Source: Arthrobacter saudimassiliensis (GTDB taxonomy: Bacteria; Actinomycetota; Actinomycetes; Actinomycetales; Micrococcaceae). Taken from it: a stretch of DNA of 64,000 nucleotides. Positions 1-8,426 of this stretch are shown piece after piece. Below the pieces are notes generated by a model. It had not been told where the DNA came from, made no database searches, and saw only the letters and a list, made by a program, of their open reading frames with translations. Made by a program: the position numbers and the translations under genes. Each line of letters starts with the position of its first letter. Within the stretch, counting starts at the first letter, position 1. The stretch is taken from the NCBI GenBank assembly GCA_900016675.1, contig LN483071.1, positions 496,001-560,000 on the forward strand. The letters are read 5' to 3'.

Positions 1-184
1 CGACGTGCACATCTACGACAATCACATGGACCAGGTCCACGAGCAGCTGACCCGGGAGCCGTTCCCCTATCCGCAGCTGCGCCTGGCCCGCCGGCCGGAG
101 AGCATCTTCGACTACCGGCTGGAGGACTTCGAAGTCCTCGACTACCGGCACCATCCCGGCATCAAGGCCCCCATCGCGGTCTGA
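1..184 (+). CDS. thyA: Thymidylate synthase, C-terminal fragment
   Basis: Only the last 60 codons lie in the window; the gene begins upstream. The reading frame starts at base 2 and ends with TGA at 182-184. The visible part contains the HIYDNHMDQ stretch and the [24 protein letters not shown] ending typical of ThyA, which makes dTMP from dUMP using methylenetetrahydrofolate. The next gene, folA, starts 11 nt after the stop, giving the usual thyA-folA pair in which the reductase regenerates the dihydrofolate made by ThyA. Confidence 0.93.
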   Translation, partial: DVHIYDNHMDQVHEQLTREPFPYPQLRLARRPESIFDYRLEDFEVLDYRHHPGIKAPIAV

Positions 185-195
185 AAGGACTATCC

Positions 196-834
196 GTGCC
201 CACTGAACCCACACGTTTCTTTCCCGTGCCCGCCGGGGACCAGGCAGCGGACTTCACCCTGACCGATGCCCTCGCCCGCACCGGCGGCGAGGTGCCCTCC
301 CCCGTCATCGGCATGATCTGGGCGCAGACGGCCGATGGCGTCATCGGCGCCGGCGGCGGCATGCCCTGGCACCTGCCCGAGGACCTCGCCCATTTCAAGG
401 CCGTGACCGAGGGCCACCCCGTGATCATGGGCCGGCGCACCTGGGAGTCCTTCCCCGAGCAGTACCGGCCGCTGCCGGGGCGGACCAACATCGTCGTCTC
501 CTCCTCCCCGGCCCTCGGGGAGGAACTGGACGGACGGGCCGTCGTCGTCGATTCCGTGGACAAGGCGCTGGACACCGCCTGGCAGAGCCCCGGCGGCGAC
601 GAAATCTGGCTCATCGGCGGTGCCGCCCTGTTCGAGGAGACGGCCGCGCTGGCGCACGTCGCCGTCGTGACCGTCATCGACACCACCGCCGAGGGCGACA
701 CATTCGCCCCGCGGCTGGGCCCGGAGTGGACCTTTGTGGGCGTCAATCCCGCGAGCGGCTGGCACACCTCCGCGAACGGCCTGAACTACCGGTTCGCCCT
801 GTGGACCCGGGCCGGGCAGGACGCCGCCGAATAG
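196..834 (+). CDS. folA: Dihydrofolate reductase with N-terminal extension
   Basis: Reduces dihydrofolate to tetrahydrofolate with NADPH. The catalytic domain starts near residue 37 (VIGMIWAQ) and shows the family motifs [11 protein letters not shown], [10 protein letters not shown] and [11 protein letters not shown]. At 212 aa it is about 40-50 residues longer than a minimal bacterial DHFR because of a polar N-terminal extension. The GTG start is supported by AAAGGA at 185-190, about 6 nt upstream. It probably shares a transcript with thyA. An internal start at the ATG at 313 would give a standard-length enzyme but has no good ribosome binding site, so the longer form is preferred. Confidence 0.93.
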   Translation: MPTEPTRFFPVPAGDQAADFTLTDALARTGGEVPSPVIGMIWAQTADGVIGAGGGMPWHLPEDLAHFKAVTEGHPVIMGRRTWESFPEQYRPLPGRTNIVVSSSPALGEELDGRAVVVDSVDKALDTAWQSPGGDEIWLIGGAALFEETAALAHVAVVTVIDTTAEGDTFAPRLGPEWTFVGVNPASGWHTSANGLNYRFALWTRAGQDAAE

Positions 835-933
835 CCGCGCCGGCCGGGCCGGCGGAACCGCCGCCGGTCCACCGCCGTCCGCTGCAGGCAGCGGAAGAGA
901 CGTAACCGACAGACCGGGGCCGGGCCGCTGGCC

Positions 934-939
934 TAGAAT
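934..939 (+). promoter_or_regulatory. -10 element of asd, leaderless type
   Basis: TAGAAT ends 7 nt before the ATG at 947, so transcription should begin at or next to the start codon. No ribosome binding site is visible. Confidence 0.55.
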
Positions 940-946
940 GGTCCGC

Positions 947-2086
947 ATGAGATCTGCAGCTTCCTCCGTGCCCACCGCAGGCTTCGTCGGCTGGCGGGGC
1001 ATGGTCGGTTCCGTCCTCATGCAGCGCATGCAGGACGAGGGCGACTTCGACCGCATCAACCCGGTGTTCTTCTCCACCTCCAACGCCGGCGGCGCAGCAC
1101 CGGCCTTCGCCGACGGCGCGGGCCCCCTGCAGGACGCCTACGACATCGAGACGCTGGCGAAGCTGCCGATCATCGTCACCACCCAGGGCGGGGACTACAC
1201 CGCCGAGGTCTTCCCCAAGCTGCGCGACGCCGGCTGGGACGGGCTGTGGATCGACGCCGCCTCCACCCTGCGGATGGACGACAGCGCAATCATTGTCCTG
1301 GATCCGGTCAACCGCGACGTGATCGACGCCGGCCTGGCCTCGGGCGTGCGGAACTTCGTCGGCGGCAACTGCACCGTCTCCTGCATGCTGATGGGCCTGG
1401 GCGGCCTGTTCCGCAACGGCCTGGTCGAGTGGGGCACCTCCATGACCTACCAGGCCGCCTCCGGCGGAGGCGCCCGGCACATGCGCGAACTGCTCAACCA
1501 GTTCGGCGCCCTCAACTCCGCCGTCGCCGCGAACCTGGCCGACCCGGCGTCGGCCATCCTGGAGATCGACCGCGCGGTGCTGGCCCAGCAGAAGGATCCG
1601 GGCATGGACTCCTCGCAGTTCGGCGTGCCGCTGGCCGGTTCCGTGATCCCGTGGATCGACGCGGACCTGGGCAACGGGCAGTCCAAGGAGGAATGGAAGG
1701 GCGGGGCCGAAACCAACAAGATCCTCGGCCGCGGCTCCGACTCGCGGATCCCCTTCGACGGGCTGTGCGTACGGATCGGTGCGATGCGTTCACACTCCCA
1801 GGCGCTGACCCTCAAGCTCACCGAAGACCTGAGCATCGCCGAGATCGAGCGGATCATCGACGCCGACAATCAGTGGGCCAAGGTCGTGCCGAACACCAAG
1901 GAGGCGACCATGGCGCAGCTGACCCCGGTCGCCGTCACGGGCACGCTCGACATTCCCGTGGGCCGCATCCGCAAGCTGGAGATGGGCCCGGAGTACATCA
2001 GCGCCTTCACCATCGGTGACCAGCTGCTCTGGGGCGCCGCCGAGCCGCTGCGCCGCATGCTGCGGATCGCCACCGGCACCCTGTAG
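947..2086 (+). CDS. asd: Aspartate-semialdehyde dehydrogenase, E. coli-like type
   Basis: Reduces L-aspartyl phosphate to aspartate semialdehyde with NADPH, the branch point to lysine/diaminopimelate, threonine and methionine. The N-terminus has the [16 protein letters not shown] nucleotide-binding signature and FFSTS. The catalytic cysteine is Cys142 in GGNCTVS when counted from the ATG at 947. The sequence resembles the roughly 370-aa E. coli-type enzyme rather than the shorter Gram-positive type usually paired with lysC, and lysC is not adjacent here. An ATG at 938 is in frame but lies inside the -10 hexamer, so 947 is preferred. A strong hairpin follows the stop. Confidence 0.95.
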   Translation: MRSAASSVPTAGFVGWRGMVGSVLMQRMQDEGDFDRINPVFFSTSNAGGAAPAFADGAGPLQDAYDIETLAKLPIIVTTQGGDYTAEVFPKLRDAGWDGLWIDAASTLRMDDSAIIVLDPVNRDVIDAGLASGVRNFVGGNCTVSCMLMGLGGLFRNGLVEWGTSMTYQAASGGGARHMRELLNQFGALNSAVAANLADPASAILEIDRAVLAQQKDPGMDSSQFGVPLAGSVIPWIDADLGNGQSKEEWKGGAETNKILGRGSDSRIPFDGLCVRIGAMRSHSQALTLKLTEDLSIAEIERIIDADNQWAKVVPNTKEATMAQLTPVAVTGTLDIPVGRIRKLEMGPEYISAFTIGDQLLWGAAEPLRRMLRIATGTL

Positions 2087-2117
2087 GCCCCTTGTCCCCG
2101 GCGGCCCGACGCCACCA

Positions 2118-2160
2118 ACGTGAAAGCCCGCCGCTGCGCTGCAGCGGCGGGCTTTCACGT
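2118..2160 (+). terminator. Hairpin downstream of asd
   Basis: Perfect 20-bp inverted repeat (2118-2137 with 2141-2160) and a 3-nt loop, 31 nt after the asd stop. There is no clear T tract, as is common in high-GC actinobacteria. Confidence 0.7.
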
Positions 2161-2265
2161 TCCCTGCCGACGGTGAGGGTTTCCCCGGGACAGCAGCTGT
2201 GTCGCATAGACTGCCGGCAGGAGCCGGACCCGCCGGCACCTGCTGAACGCGTACCGGGGGACGAT

Positions 2266-2469
2266 GTGAAGGCAATGATTCTGCTGCTCGCCGCAGGCCT
2301 GCTGGCATTGGCGGGAACCACGGCTTGGCTGGTTGCCAGCCCCGAAGGAAACCGGCTGCTGCCGGCGCTGCTGTCCGGACTGATTGTCTTTGCAGGAGCC
2401 GTGACTTCCGGCTGGCTCAGCCGCCGACGCCGGTCAGCCGACCCTCGGCACGGCGGCCGCGCCCGCTGA
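2266..2469 (+). CDS. Small two-helix membrane protein
   Basis: A 67-aa product with two predicted membrane segments: residues about 4-22, rich in Leu/Ala, and 31-49. A basic RRRR stretch follows the second segment, so the C-terminus should be cytoplasmic. The GTG start at 2266 has GGGGGA just upstream; an ATG at 2275 is possible. I do not recognise the family and give no function. It stands alone between the asd terminator and the convergent murB. Confidence 0.5.
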   Translation: MKAMILLLAAGLLALAGTTAWLVASPEGNRLLPALLSGLIVFAGAVTSGWLSRRRRSADPRHGGRAR

Positions 2470-2573
2470 TCACCGCAGGCAGGACCTGCCCGTCCCCGGC
2501 CCGGACCGCTGCCAACCGGCCGCCCGCGAGCGGGCATCGGGCCGCGGTGTGACCCGTGTCGGGGCCGCGCAGG

Positions 2574-3665
2574 TCAGCTGCGTGCAGGCAGTGAGCAACC
2601 GATGAGCAGCGGTTCGGGGTGCAGCCGGATCCCGAAGGCGTCCTCCACGCCGTCGGCCACGGCTCCGGCCACGGCCAGCAGGTCCCGGGCCGTGGCGGTG
2701 CCCCGGTTGGTCACGGCCAGGGTGTGCCGGGTGGACAGGGAGGCGCGGCCGCCGGCCAGCTGCTCCCCTTCCGTGCCGGGCAGGCCGAAGCCCTTGCCGA
2801 ACCCGGCGCGGTCGATCAGCCAGGCGGCGCTGAGCTTGACCTGCCCGTCGGCGGCGGGCCAGCGCGGCGCCTCCGCAGGCAGGGCGGCCGCCGCCGCGGC
2901 GTCGACGATGGGGTTGGTGAAGAACGAGCCGGTGCTCCAGGTGTCGGGGTCCCGGGCGTCCAGCACCATGCCCTTGCCGGCCCGCAGCTCGAGCACCGCC
3001 CGGCGGATGTCCTCGGCGGGCGCCGGCTGTCCCGGCTCCACTCCCAGCACGCGGGCCAGCTCGGCGTACCGCACCGCCGCGCCCAGCGGGCCGCGGTGCA
3101 GCCGGAAACCGACGCTGAGCACCACGTACCGCGGGATCCCGTCGGTGGTGGTCCGCTTGAGCAGCGAGGTGCGGTACCCGAACTCGAGGTCGGCGTTGGA
3201 GAACACCTGGACCTGACGCTCCGCCCGGTCCCAGACCCGCACCTCGGTGATGCTCTGGGACACGTCGGCGCCGTACGCGCCCACGTTCTGCACCGGGGTG
3301 GCTCCGGCCAGGCCGGGGATGCCGGACAGTGCCTCCAGCCCGGCCCAGCCCTCGGAGAGGGTGGAGGCGACCAGGGCGTCCCAGGGTTCGCCTGCCTGGG
3401 CGTGCAGGACCGCGGTGCCGTCACGCTCTTCGCGCAGCTCCCGGCCGCGGGTGGCAATGTGGACGACGGCGCCGTCGAAACCTTCGTCGGAGATGACCAG
3501 GTTGGAGCCGCCGCCGATCACCAGCAGCGGTTCGCCTGCCTCGTCGGCGGCACGGACCGCGACGATCAGCTCCTCCTCCGTCTCGGCCTCGAACCAGCGG
3601 CGGGCAGGGCCGCCCACCCGCGAGGTGGTCAGTCCGGACAGCTTCAGGGACGTACCGGTGCTCAC
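2574..3665 (-). CDS. murB: UDP-N-acetylenolpyruvoylglucosamine reductase
   Basis: Reduces the enolpyruvyl group of UDP-GlcNAc-enolpyruvate to UDP-N-acetylmuramate with NADPH, a cytosolic peptidoglycan precursor step. FAD-binding motifs include TSRVGGPA near the N-terminus, VIGGGSN and GIPGLAGATPVQNVGAYG; the serine of GSFFTNP is the proton donor region of the family. At 363 aa it matches actinobacterial MurB. The GTG start overlaps the stop of the upstream hotdog gene by 4 nt (GTGA), so translation is probably coupled within a four-gene operon. Confidence 0.95.
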   Translation of the reverse strand: MSTGTSLKLSGLTTSRVGGPARRWFEAETEEELIVAVRAADEAGEPLLVIGGGSNLVISDEGFDGAVVHIATRGRELREERDGTAVLHAQAGEPWDALVASTLSEGWAGLEALSGIPGLAGATPVQNVGAYGADVSQSITEVRVWDRAERQVQVFSNADLEFGYRTSLLKRTTTDGIPRYVVLSVGFRLHRGPLGAAVRYAELARVLGVEPGQPAPAEDIRRAVLELRAGKGMVLDARDPDTWSTGSFFTNPIVDAAAAAALPAEAPRWPAADGQVKLSAAWLIDRAGFGKGFGLPGTEGEQLAGGRASLSTRHTLAVTNRGTATARDLLAVAGAVADGVEDAFGIRLHPEPLLIGCSLPARS

Positions 3666-4102
3666 GGGAGGCGGACCAGGGCCTGCGACTTCATCAGGAC
3701 CTTCTGGCCCTCGAAGGTGACGGTGAGGTCGATGCGGGCGGTGCCGGCGTCGGCGTCGAGCGCTCCCACCGTTCCGCCGACCTCGATCTGCGCCCCGGGC
3801 GCGGACGGATCCGAGGGCGTGTCGGCCACGACCACCGGGCGGGTGAAGCGTGTCTGGTAGTCGACGACGGCGCCCGGGTCCTGCGCCCAGTCGGTGACCA
3901 GCTGGACGGCGGCGCCCATGGTGAACATGCCGTGCGCGATCACGCCGGGCAGCTCCACGGAGCGGGCGAAGCCCTCATGCCAGTGAATGGGGTTGAAGTC
4001 GCCGGATGCGCCGGCGTAGCGGACGAGGTCGGCGCGGGAGACGGAGATCGTCCGGCTGCCGATGCTGTCTCCGACGGCCAGGGTGTCGAGTGCGGGTGCC
4101 AT
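3662..4102 (-). CDS. MaoC-like hotdog dehydratase (HadB-like)
   Basis: A 146-aa hotdog-fold protein of the (R)-specific enoyl-hydratase group. The active-site signature GASGDFNPIHWHEGFA carries the Asp and His of the hydratase motif, followed by GVIAHGMFTMG. It lies 3 nt after the upstream hotdog gene and overlaps murB by 4 nt. By analogy with mycobacterial HadA/HadB, the two probably form a heterodimeric 3-hydroxyacyl-thioester dehydratase with this subunit catalytic. The substrate in an organism presumed to lack mycolic acids is not clear from sequence. Confidence 0.85.
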   Translation of the reverse strand: MAPALDTLAVGDSIGSRTISVSRADLVRYAGASGDFNPIHWHEGFARSVELPGVIAHGMFTMGAAVQLVTDWAQDPGAVVDYQTRFTRPVVVADTPSDPSAPGAQIEVGGTVGALDADAGTARIDLTVTFEGQKVLMKSQALVRLP

Positions 4103-4105
4103 GGC

Positions 4106-4555
4106 TTACTGCCCCTCTCCGCGGACGAGGATGGATGAGACGGTGGTGGCCACCCGCTGCCCGGCGGCGTCGGACAGCTCCGCGCGGGTGGTGATCAGGG
4201 CGCTGGCGCCCATGGCGCGGACGCCGTCGACGTGCAGTTCGGCGAAGATGTCGTCTCCGGCGACGATCGGCCGGTGGTGGGTGAACCGCTGGTCGGCGTG
4301 CACCACCCGGCTGAAGTCGATGCCCGCCTCCGGGTCCCGGACCAGCTCGGCGTCGGCCTGCTGGGCGATCAGCACCGCGAACGTGGGCGGTGCCACGACG
4401 TCGGCGTAGCCGAGCTTGGCGGCCTCCGCGGGGTCGAAGTGGGCCGGGTGCGCGGCCTGCACCGCGCGGGCGAACTCGCGGATCTTCTCCCGGGAGACCT
4501 GGTACGGCCCGATGGCCGGGTAGCTGCGTCCCTGCAGCTCGGGGTTGATGCTCAT
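4106..4555 (-). CDS. MaoC N-terminal-type hotdog protein (HadA-like, UPF0336)
   Basis: A 149-aa protein of the FAS1-like/MaoC N-terminal dehydratase family, with GRSYPAIGPYQVSREKIREFA near the start, VAPPTFAV, and a C-terminal hotdog strand pattern. It lacks the Asp/His catalytic signature of its neighbour, which fits a structural, acyl-binding subunit. The ATG overlaps the stop of the upstream small membrane gene by 4 nt (ATGA). The open frame extends further upstream, but that extension is Arg/Pro-rich and overlaps the membrane gene, so the ATG at 4555 is chosen. Confidence 0.85.
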   Translation of the reverse strand: MSINPELQGRSYPAIGPYQVSREKIREFARAVQAAHPAHFDPAEAAKLGYADVVAPPTFAVLIAQQADAELVRDPEAGIDFSRVVHADQRFTHHRPIVAGDDIFAELHVDGVRAMGASALITTRAELSDAAGQRVATTVSSILVRGEGQ

Positions 4556-4809
4556 GGCCGGCCCTTCTTCGGTGCGTCCTTGGTCAGCGCTCCCACCCGG
4601 CGGCGGGCGTCGCGGGCCCGGACGGCGAGGCCGCCCAGGTGCGCGGCCATGCCGAGCACGATGAACGGCAGCGCCGTGTACATCAGGGCCTGGGAGCCGG
4701 TGAACGCTCCGAGGACCACCAGGAGCACGCCGACTCCGGAGAGGATCAGCGCGGCGATCACGATTTTCCGGTACAGCGGCGAACCGGCTTCCCACGGGGT
4801 GTTGAGCAT
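4552..4809 (-). CDS. Small two-helix membrane protein heading the hotdog-murB operon
   Basis: An 85-aa protein with hydrophobic segments at about residues 16-35 and 42-62 and a basic tail (RARDARRR). It is the first gene of the operon with the two hotdog proteins and murB, and its stop overlaps the next start. I do not assign a function. The start is supported by a -10 hexamer six bases upstream. Confidence 0.75.
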   Translation of the reverse strand: MLNTPWEAGSPLYRKIVIAALILSGVGVLLVVLGAFTGSQALMYTALPFIVLGMAAHLGGLAVRARDARRRVGALTKDAPKKGRP

Positions 4810-4815
4810 GGTTTC

Positions 4816-4821
4816 AGCTTA
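4816..4821 (-). promoter_or_regulatory. -10 element of the hotdog-murB operon, leaderless type
   Basis: On the minus strand TAAGCT is followed by six bases and the ATG at 4809. No ribosome binding site is present, so a leaderless mRNA is likely. Confidence 0.5.
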
Positions 4822-4842
4822 CCGTGGAGCCGGCGGCGGGCT

Positions 4843-5892
4843 TCAAAGCCCGGGTGCCTCGAAGAGGGTCGGCTGCCGTGCCGGCAGCGCGGCGGAGTAG
4901 CCGCCCAGCTGCAGCCGCCTGCCCCTGAGCCGCGCCAGATCGATGAGGAATCTCTCCCCCGCCGGCGGTACGGCGGCGAGCAGCGTCGGCCCGAGCACCG
5001 CCAGCACACGGACGCCGTGCTCCCCCGCAGCCGGGTCCAGCGGATAGACCGGAGCCGGCAGCCCGGCCAGGAACTGCTCAAAGGCGGGCGGCCGTTCCCA
5101 GCACCGGTCCGCCACGGCGAAACCGTCCACGGCCACGTCCCCGAGGACGGACCGCACCCGATCCGCCGCCTGCGCATTGACGCCCGCCAGGCCGCCGTCG
5201 GCCTCCAAGACACCGCCCTGCCCATCGGCGGCGGTCAGGCGGCCCGGGGAGGGGAACGCGGCCAGGGCCGACGCCTTCGCGGCGGAGCGCACCGCCTGCG
5301 GCAGCCCGAGGGCGGCGCTGACGGCATCCTCGAGGACCCGGACCACCAGTCCGTCGCGGGTGCGGGCCACGTACCGTGCGTGCAGGGCCCCCTGCTCGAC
5401 CAGCCGGTGATGCCGGCTGGTGTCGGAAGCGGTGCCGATCTTGGTCGTGCCGTCGGCGAAGGTTGCCACGTACAGCCAGTGAGGCTGGGCGAGATAGCGG
5501 CGCAGGCCGGCGCCCATGCGTCCGCTGCGGTGGCTGTCGTGCTGCGGGCGGACCTCGTCGCGGTCGGCGCACTGCGCGCAGGCGTACCCGTTCTCCGCGG
5601 GGCGCTGGCCGGGACAGGGATGATGGCGGCGGCGCTCGACGTCGGTCACCGACCACCAGCCCAGGCACCAGCGGGTGTCCTCCGCCAGCACCCGCCAGCC
5701 CAGCGCGGTGTCCGGCGCCAGGGGCAGCGGGGCCGGCCGGCCGTCGGGCGTGTGCAGTGCCAGCACCGGCCCGCCTGACCGCCAGGCCGGGCCGGAGCAG
5801 AGAAAACGGCGGTCGGTGCCGGGTCCGCCGTCCCCGGCAGGAGAACTCCCGGGGACGGGTCCCGGCCCTGTGCCCGCAGCAGGATCGGCCAT
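4843..5892 (-). CDS. DUF2797 domain protein
   Basis: About 349 aa, unknown function. It has the DUF2797 hallmarks: cysteine pairs suggesting metal binding (residues near CLGWWSV, then CPGQRPAENGYACAQC), the PQHDSHRSGRMGA region, and HWLYVATFADGTTKIGTAS, which resembles a GIY-YIG-like strand pattern. The ATG at 5892 is preferred because AGGAAC lies about 9 nt upstream; an in-frame GTG at 5967 would add 25 residues rich in Ala/Pro/Gly. It lies alone between the hotdog operon and a DJ-1 family gene, all on the same strand. Confidence 0.75.
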   Translation of the reverse strand: MADPAAGTGPGPVPGSSPAGDGGPGTDRRFLCSGPAWRSGGPVLALHTPDGRPAPLPLAPDTALGWRVLAEDTRWCLGWWSVTDVERRRHHPCPGQRPAENGYACAQCADRDEVRPQHDSHRSGRMGAGLRRYLAQPHWLYVATFADGTTKIGTASDTSRHHRLVEQGALHARYVARTRDGLVVRVLEDAVSAALGLPQAVRSAAKASALAAFPSPGRLTAADGQGGVLEADGGLAGVNAQAADRVRSVLGDVAVDGFAVADRCWERPPAFEQFLAGLPAPVYPLDPAAGEHGVRVLAVLGPTLLAAVPPAGERFLIDLARLRGRRLQLGGYSAALPARQPTLFEAPGL

Positions 5893-5994
5893 GGTGTGTG
5901 GTTCCTGTTCCGGCCGCCCCGGCGCCCCGGCGGGGCGGGCAGAGAAAAGCGGGGCAGCGCTTTCCACGCTACCCCGCCTTGGCCCCGGGCCTGA

Positions 5995-6561
5995 TCAGGC
6001 GTGCTGGGCCTCATGCTCGCCCTCGGCGATCTCCTCGAGGAGCTTGTCGTTGAAGGCCGGCAGGTCATCGGGGTTGCGGCTGGTGACGAACCCGGCGTCC
6101 ACGACCACTTCCTCGTCACTCCAGTTGGCACCGGCGTTCCTCAGGTCGGTGGCCAGCGTGTGGTAGGAGGTGAGGTCGCGGCCCTTGACCACGTCGGCGT
6201 CGATGAGCAGCCAGGGGCCGTGGCAGATGGAGGCCACCGGCTTGTGCTGTTCGAAGAAGGCCCGGGCGAAGGCCTGGGCGTCCTTGTCCACGCGGAGGTA
6301 GTCGGCGTTGACGACGCCGCCGGGCAGCACCAGGGCGTCGAAGTCGGAGGCGTCCGCGGCGGAAACCTGGAGATCGACGGTGAAGGTGTCGCCCTTCTCG
6401 GTGCCTTCGAAGCCCTGGACGGTGCCCTCCTTGGGCGAGACCAGGACGGGCTGCCCGCCGGCGTCCTTCACCGCTTCCCAGGGGCTGGTGAGTTCGACCT
6501 GCTCCACGCCGTCAGTGAGCAGGAAGGCGACCTTCTTGCCGGAAATATCATGCTTAGCCAT
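5995..6561 (-). CDS. DJ-1/PfpI family protein (type 1 glutamine amidotransferase-like)
   Basis: 188 aa, close to the standard PfpI/YhbO length. It contains VAFLLTDGVEQVELTSPWEAV at the start, ALVLPGGVVNADYLR, and the nucleophile-elbow cysteine in ASICHGPWLL. The C-terminal VVDAGFVTSRNPDDLPAF is typical of the subfamily described as protein deglycases or stress proteases. The start has a good ribosome binding site (GGAGG, 5 nt gap). A motif shared with the region upstream of another stress-type gene (YtxH, near 46.2 kb) lies about 95 bp upstream. Confidence 0.9.
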   Translation of the reverse strand: MAKHDISGKKVAFLLTDGVEQVELTSPWEAVKDAGGQPVLVSPKEGTVQGFEGTEKGDTFTVDLQVSAADASDFDALVLPGGVVNADYLRVDKDAQAFARAFFEQHKPVASICHGPWLLIDADVVKGRDLTSYHTLATDLRNAGANWSDEEVVVDAGFVTSRNPDDLPAFNDKLLEEIAEGEHEAQHA

Positions 6562-6707
6562 GTTTTCCTCCGTTCCACGATGGATGCCGCCCGGTGGGGC
6601 GGCCGGGGCCGCTGCGGCCCCTTCCGCTCCCTACCCTAGGAAAAAACCTCAATAGTAAGCAAGCTGATTTTCCCTCCGGGCGCCGTCGGGGGCGGCCGCC
6701 CGGACGG

Positions 6708-8027
6708 CTACAGTCCCTCGGCGACGGCCGCCGCTGCGGCAAGCCAGGCGCGGCGGGTGCGCGGGTGCAGGCCGGACCAGCGGATCTGCCCCTTGCGCAG
6801 CGCCGGATCGTACGGAATGGTCACTGCCGCACGGGCCAGCGGGGCGAATCCGGCGGCAACGGCGTCGGCCTGCGCGGTGCCTCCGTTCCGGTCCGCCTGG
6901 CTGACGATGACCACGGACTGCTCCGCAAGCATGGCGTAGTGCCCGCCCCTGGCCTGCAGTGCCTCGAGCAGGAGCGCCCCGGCCTCGGCGTGCTCCTCCA
7001 TGGTGGTCGTGGCGATGACCAGCTGATCGGTGTGGTCGATCATCCGCAGCCACCGCTCGGCGCTCTCATCGTTTCCGGAGTCGACGATGTTCAGCCGGAA
7101 GTACTTCGATGCCACCTCATGGAGGGCGTCGAAGTCCGCCGCGGTGATTTTCTGCTCGGAGGCCAGCACATCGGGCTTGGAGCGCAGGACGTCGAACTTG
7201 TCCTCCGTCTGATGGTGCACGAACCGGGCCAGCAGCGCGGACTGGGCCGACGGCGAGAGCAGCTCGCCGGTCTGCGGCAGCAGGTCCATGACGGTGGATT
7301 CATGCGGCCCCTGCTCGGTGCGCCAGCCCAGGGTTCCCCGGGTTTCGTTGTTGTCCCAGGCAAGCACGGGACCGCCGCCGTTGCGGGCGAACACCGCTGC
7401 CAGCATCACGGTGGTGGGGGTCTTGTTCGCTCCGCCCTTGCCGTTGACGACGGAGATGGTGCGGGGCCCCGGCCAGTGCCTGCTGACGACCGACGTGTCG
7501 TGCCGTTCCTCCAGCTCCGCCTGGGAGGGGCCCAGCTTCAGCCCCAGCCCGGCGAGGACACCGCGAAGGCCGCGGGCCGCGGGCGGCGTGGGTGCCTGCG
7601 TGTCCAGGAAGGAGGCACGCCGCCGGGCCTCGCGCCGGGTCGCCGGCAGCTCAGCGGCGGTATCGGACCACTCCTGCTGCAGGTCCGCCCACTCCGTGAC
7701 CTGCCCCTGGCTGGCCTCAAGCCGCCCGGCTGCCCCGGGCATCCGGTTGGCCGGCGGCTGCCGAGGGGGCACGGGCGCGGTGACGGGGCCGGCGGCAGGT
7801 GCGTGGTCCACCTGCCCTCCGATGCCGGCATAGAGCCCCAGGGCATCCGGGGTGCCGTCGAGTGCATCGGCGCGCTCGCGCCACGGTGCTTCATCGGTCG
7901 GTTGTTCGGCGGCGGCCATGGCTTCCCGGGGGCTGGACCCGGTTCCCTCCACCCCTTCCGCCTCACGTCTGCGGCGCCTGGTCAGCGGCTCGTGGGCAGC
8001 ATCGTACTCGGGGCTGGTCTCGCGCAT
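6708..8027 (-). CDS. Orphan ParA/MinD-like ATPase with disordered N-terminus
   Basis: 439 aa. Residues 1-185 are charged and Pro/Ala-rich, probably disordered. The rest is a deviant-Walker P-loop ATPase domain. The P-loop reads GKGGANKTPTT: the signature Lys and catalytic Lys are kept, but the usual VGK is replaced by ANK. The switch I region is AWDNNETRGTLGW where ParA proteins have a DxDPQGN-type motif, and a LNIVDSGND strand follows. No parB or ESX/T7SS gene is adjacent. The ATG at 8027 is chosen over 8093 because GAAAGA precedes it. Partitioning, polar localisation or EspI-like roles are possible; the true role is unknown. Confidence 0.8.
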   Translation of the reverse strand: MRETSPEYDAAHEPLTRRRRREAEGVEGTGSSPREAMAAAEQPTDEAPWRERADALDGTPDALGLYAGIGGQVDHAPAAGPVTAPVPPRQPPANRMPGAAGRLEASQGQVTEWADLQQEWSDTAAELPATRREARRRASFLDTQAPTPPAARGLRGVLAGLGLKLGPSQAELEERHDTSVVSRHWPGPRTISVVNGKGGANKTPTTVMLAAVFARNGGGPVLAWDNNETRGTLGWRTEQGPHESTVMDLLPQTGELLSPSAQSALLARFVHHQTEDKFDVLRSKPDVLASEQKITAADFDALHEVASKYFRLNIVDSGNDESAERWLRMIDHTDQLVIATTTMEEHAEAGALLLEALQARGGHYAMLAEQSVVIVSQADRNGGTAQADAVAAGFAPLARAAVTIPYDPALRKGQIRWSGLHPRTRRAWLAAAAAVAEGL

Positions 8028-8352
8028 GTCTGTGTCTTTCGTTCCGGGGATTCGGCGATTGGCTGGACGCGGGGCGCACGCATGCTCACGCATGCCGCAC
8101 GCCCCCTACGCTCCCCCAGGCGATTAACGACCTTCCCACACTACCCAAAAAGCGCAGGCGGGGCGGATTGGAGCGTGCCCGCCCGGCCTCCCGTTACGGC
8201 TTCCGCCACCGCGACGGCCCCGGCTCCTGTCCCGCCGCCGCCGCGGCCGCGGCCGGGTTCGCTGTCGGCATGGCTGCTCCGATGGCTGTACCCGGCCCGA
8301 CGTGAACGGTTGCGTTAACGAAAAAACCCCCGGTGTCCCGGGGGTTTGTCCG
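8028..8352. other. Intergenic region between the ParA-like gene and the tRNA-Met gene
   Basis: About 325 bp. It must contain the promoter of the ParA-like gene, read leftwards, and the terminator of the tRNA pair. Around 8213-8255 there is a GCC/CCG-rich low-complexity stretch. I see no convincing coding sequence. Confidence 0.5.
8324..8347 (-). terminator. Intrinsic terminator of the tRNA-Thr/tRNA-Met transcript
   Basis: Ten-bp perfect stem (8324-8333 with 8338-8347), TGTC loop, and six A residues at 8321-8326 on the plus strand. Read on the minus strand this is a canonical hairpin followed by a U tract. Confidence 0.85.
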
Positions 8353-8426
8353 TAGCGGTGGGGAGGCTCGATCTCCCGACCTCACGATTATGAGTCGTGC
8401 GCTCTAACCAACTGAGCTACACCGCC
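8353..8426 (-). tRNA. tRNA-Met (anticodon CAT)
   Basis: 74-nt cloverleaf on the minus strand. The acceptor stem GGCGGTG pairs with CACCGCT (one G-U), the D arm has AGCTCAGTTGGTTAGAGC, the anticodon stem is CACGA/TCGTG with loop CTCATAA, and the T arm has GGGAGATCGAGCCTCCC. No 3' CCA is encoded. The elongator Met form is most likely; an Ile2 tRNA with lysidine at CAT cannot be fully excluded by eye. Confidence 0.93.

Noticed and set aside
835-937. Terminator after folA
   Set aside because: CCGGCGG/CCGCCGCCGG segments can pair, but the stem is imperfect and the region is generally GC-rich, so a terminator is not well supported.
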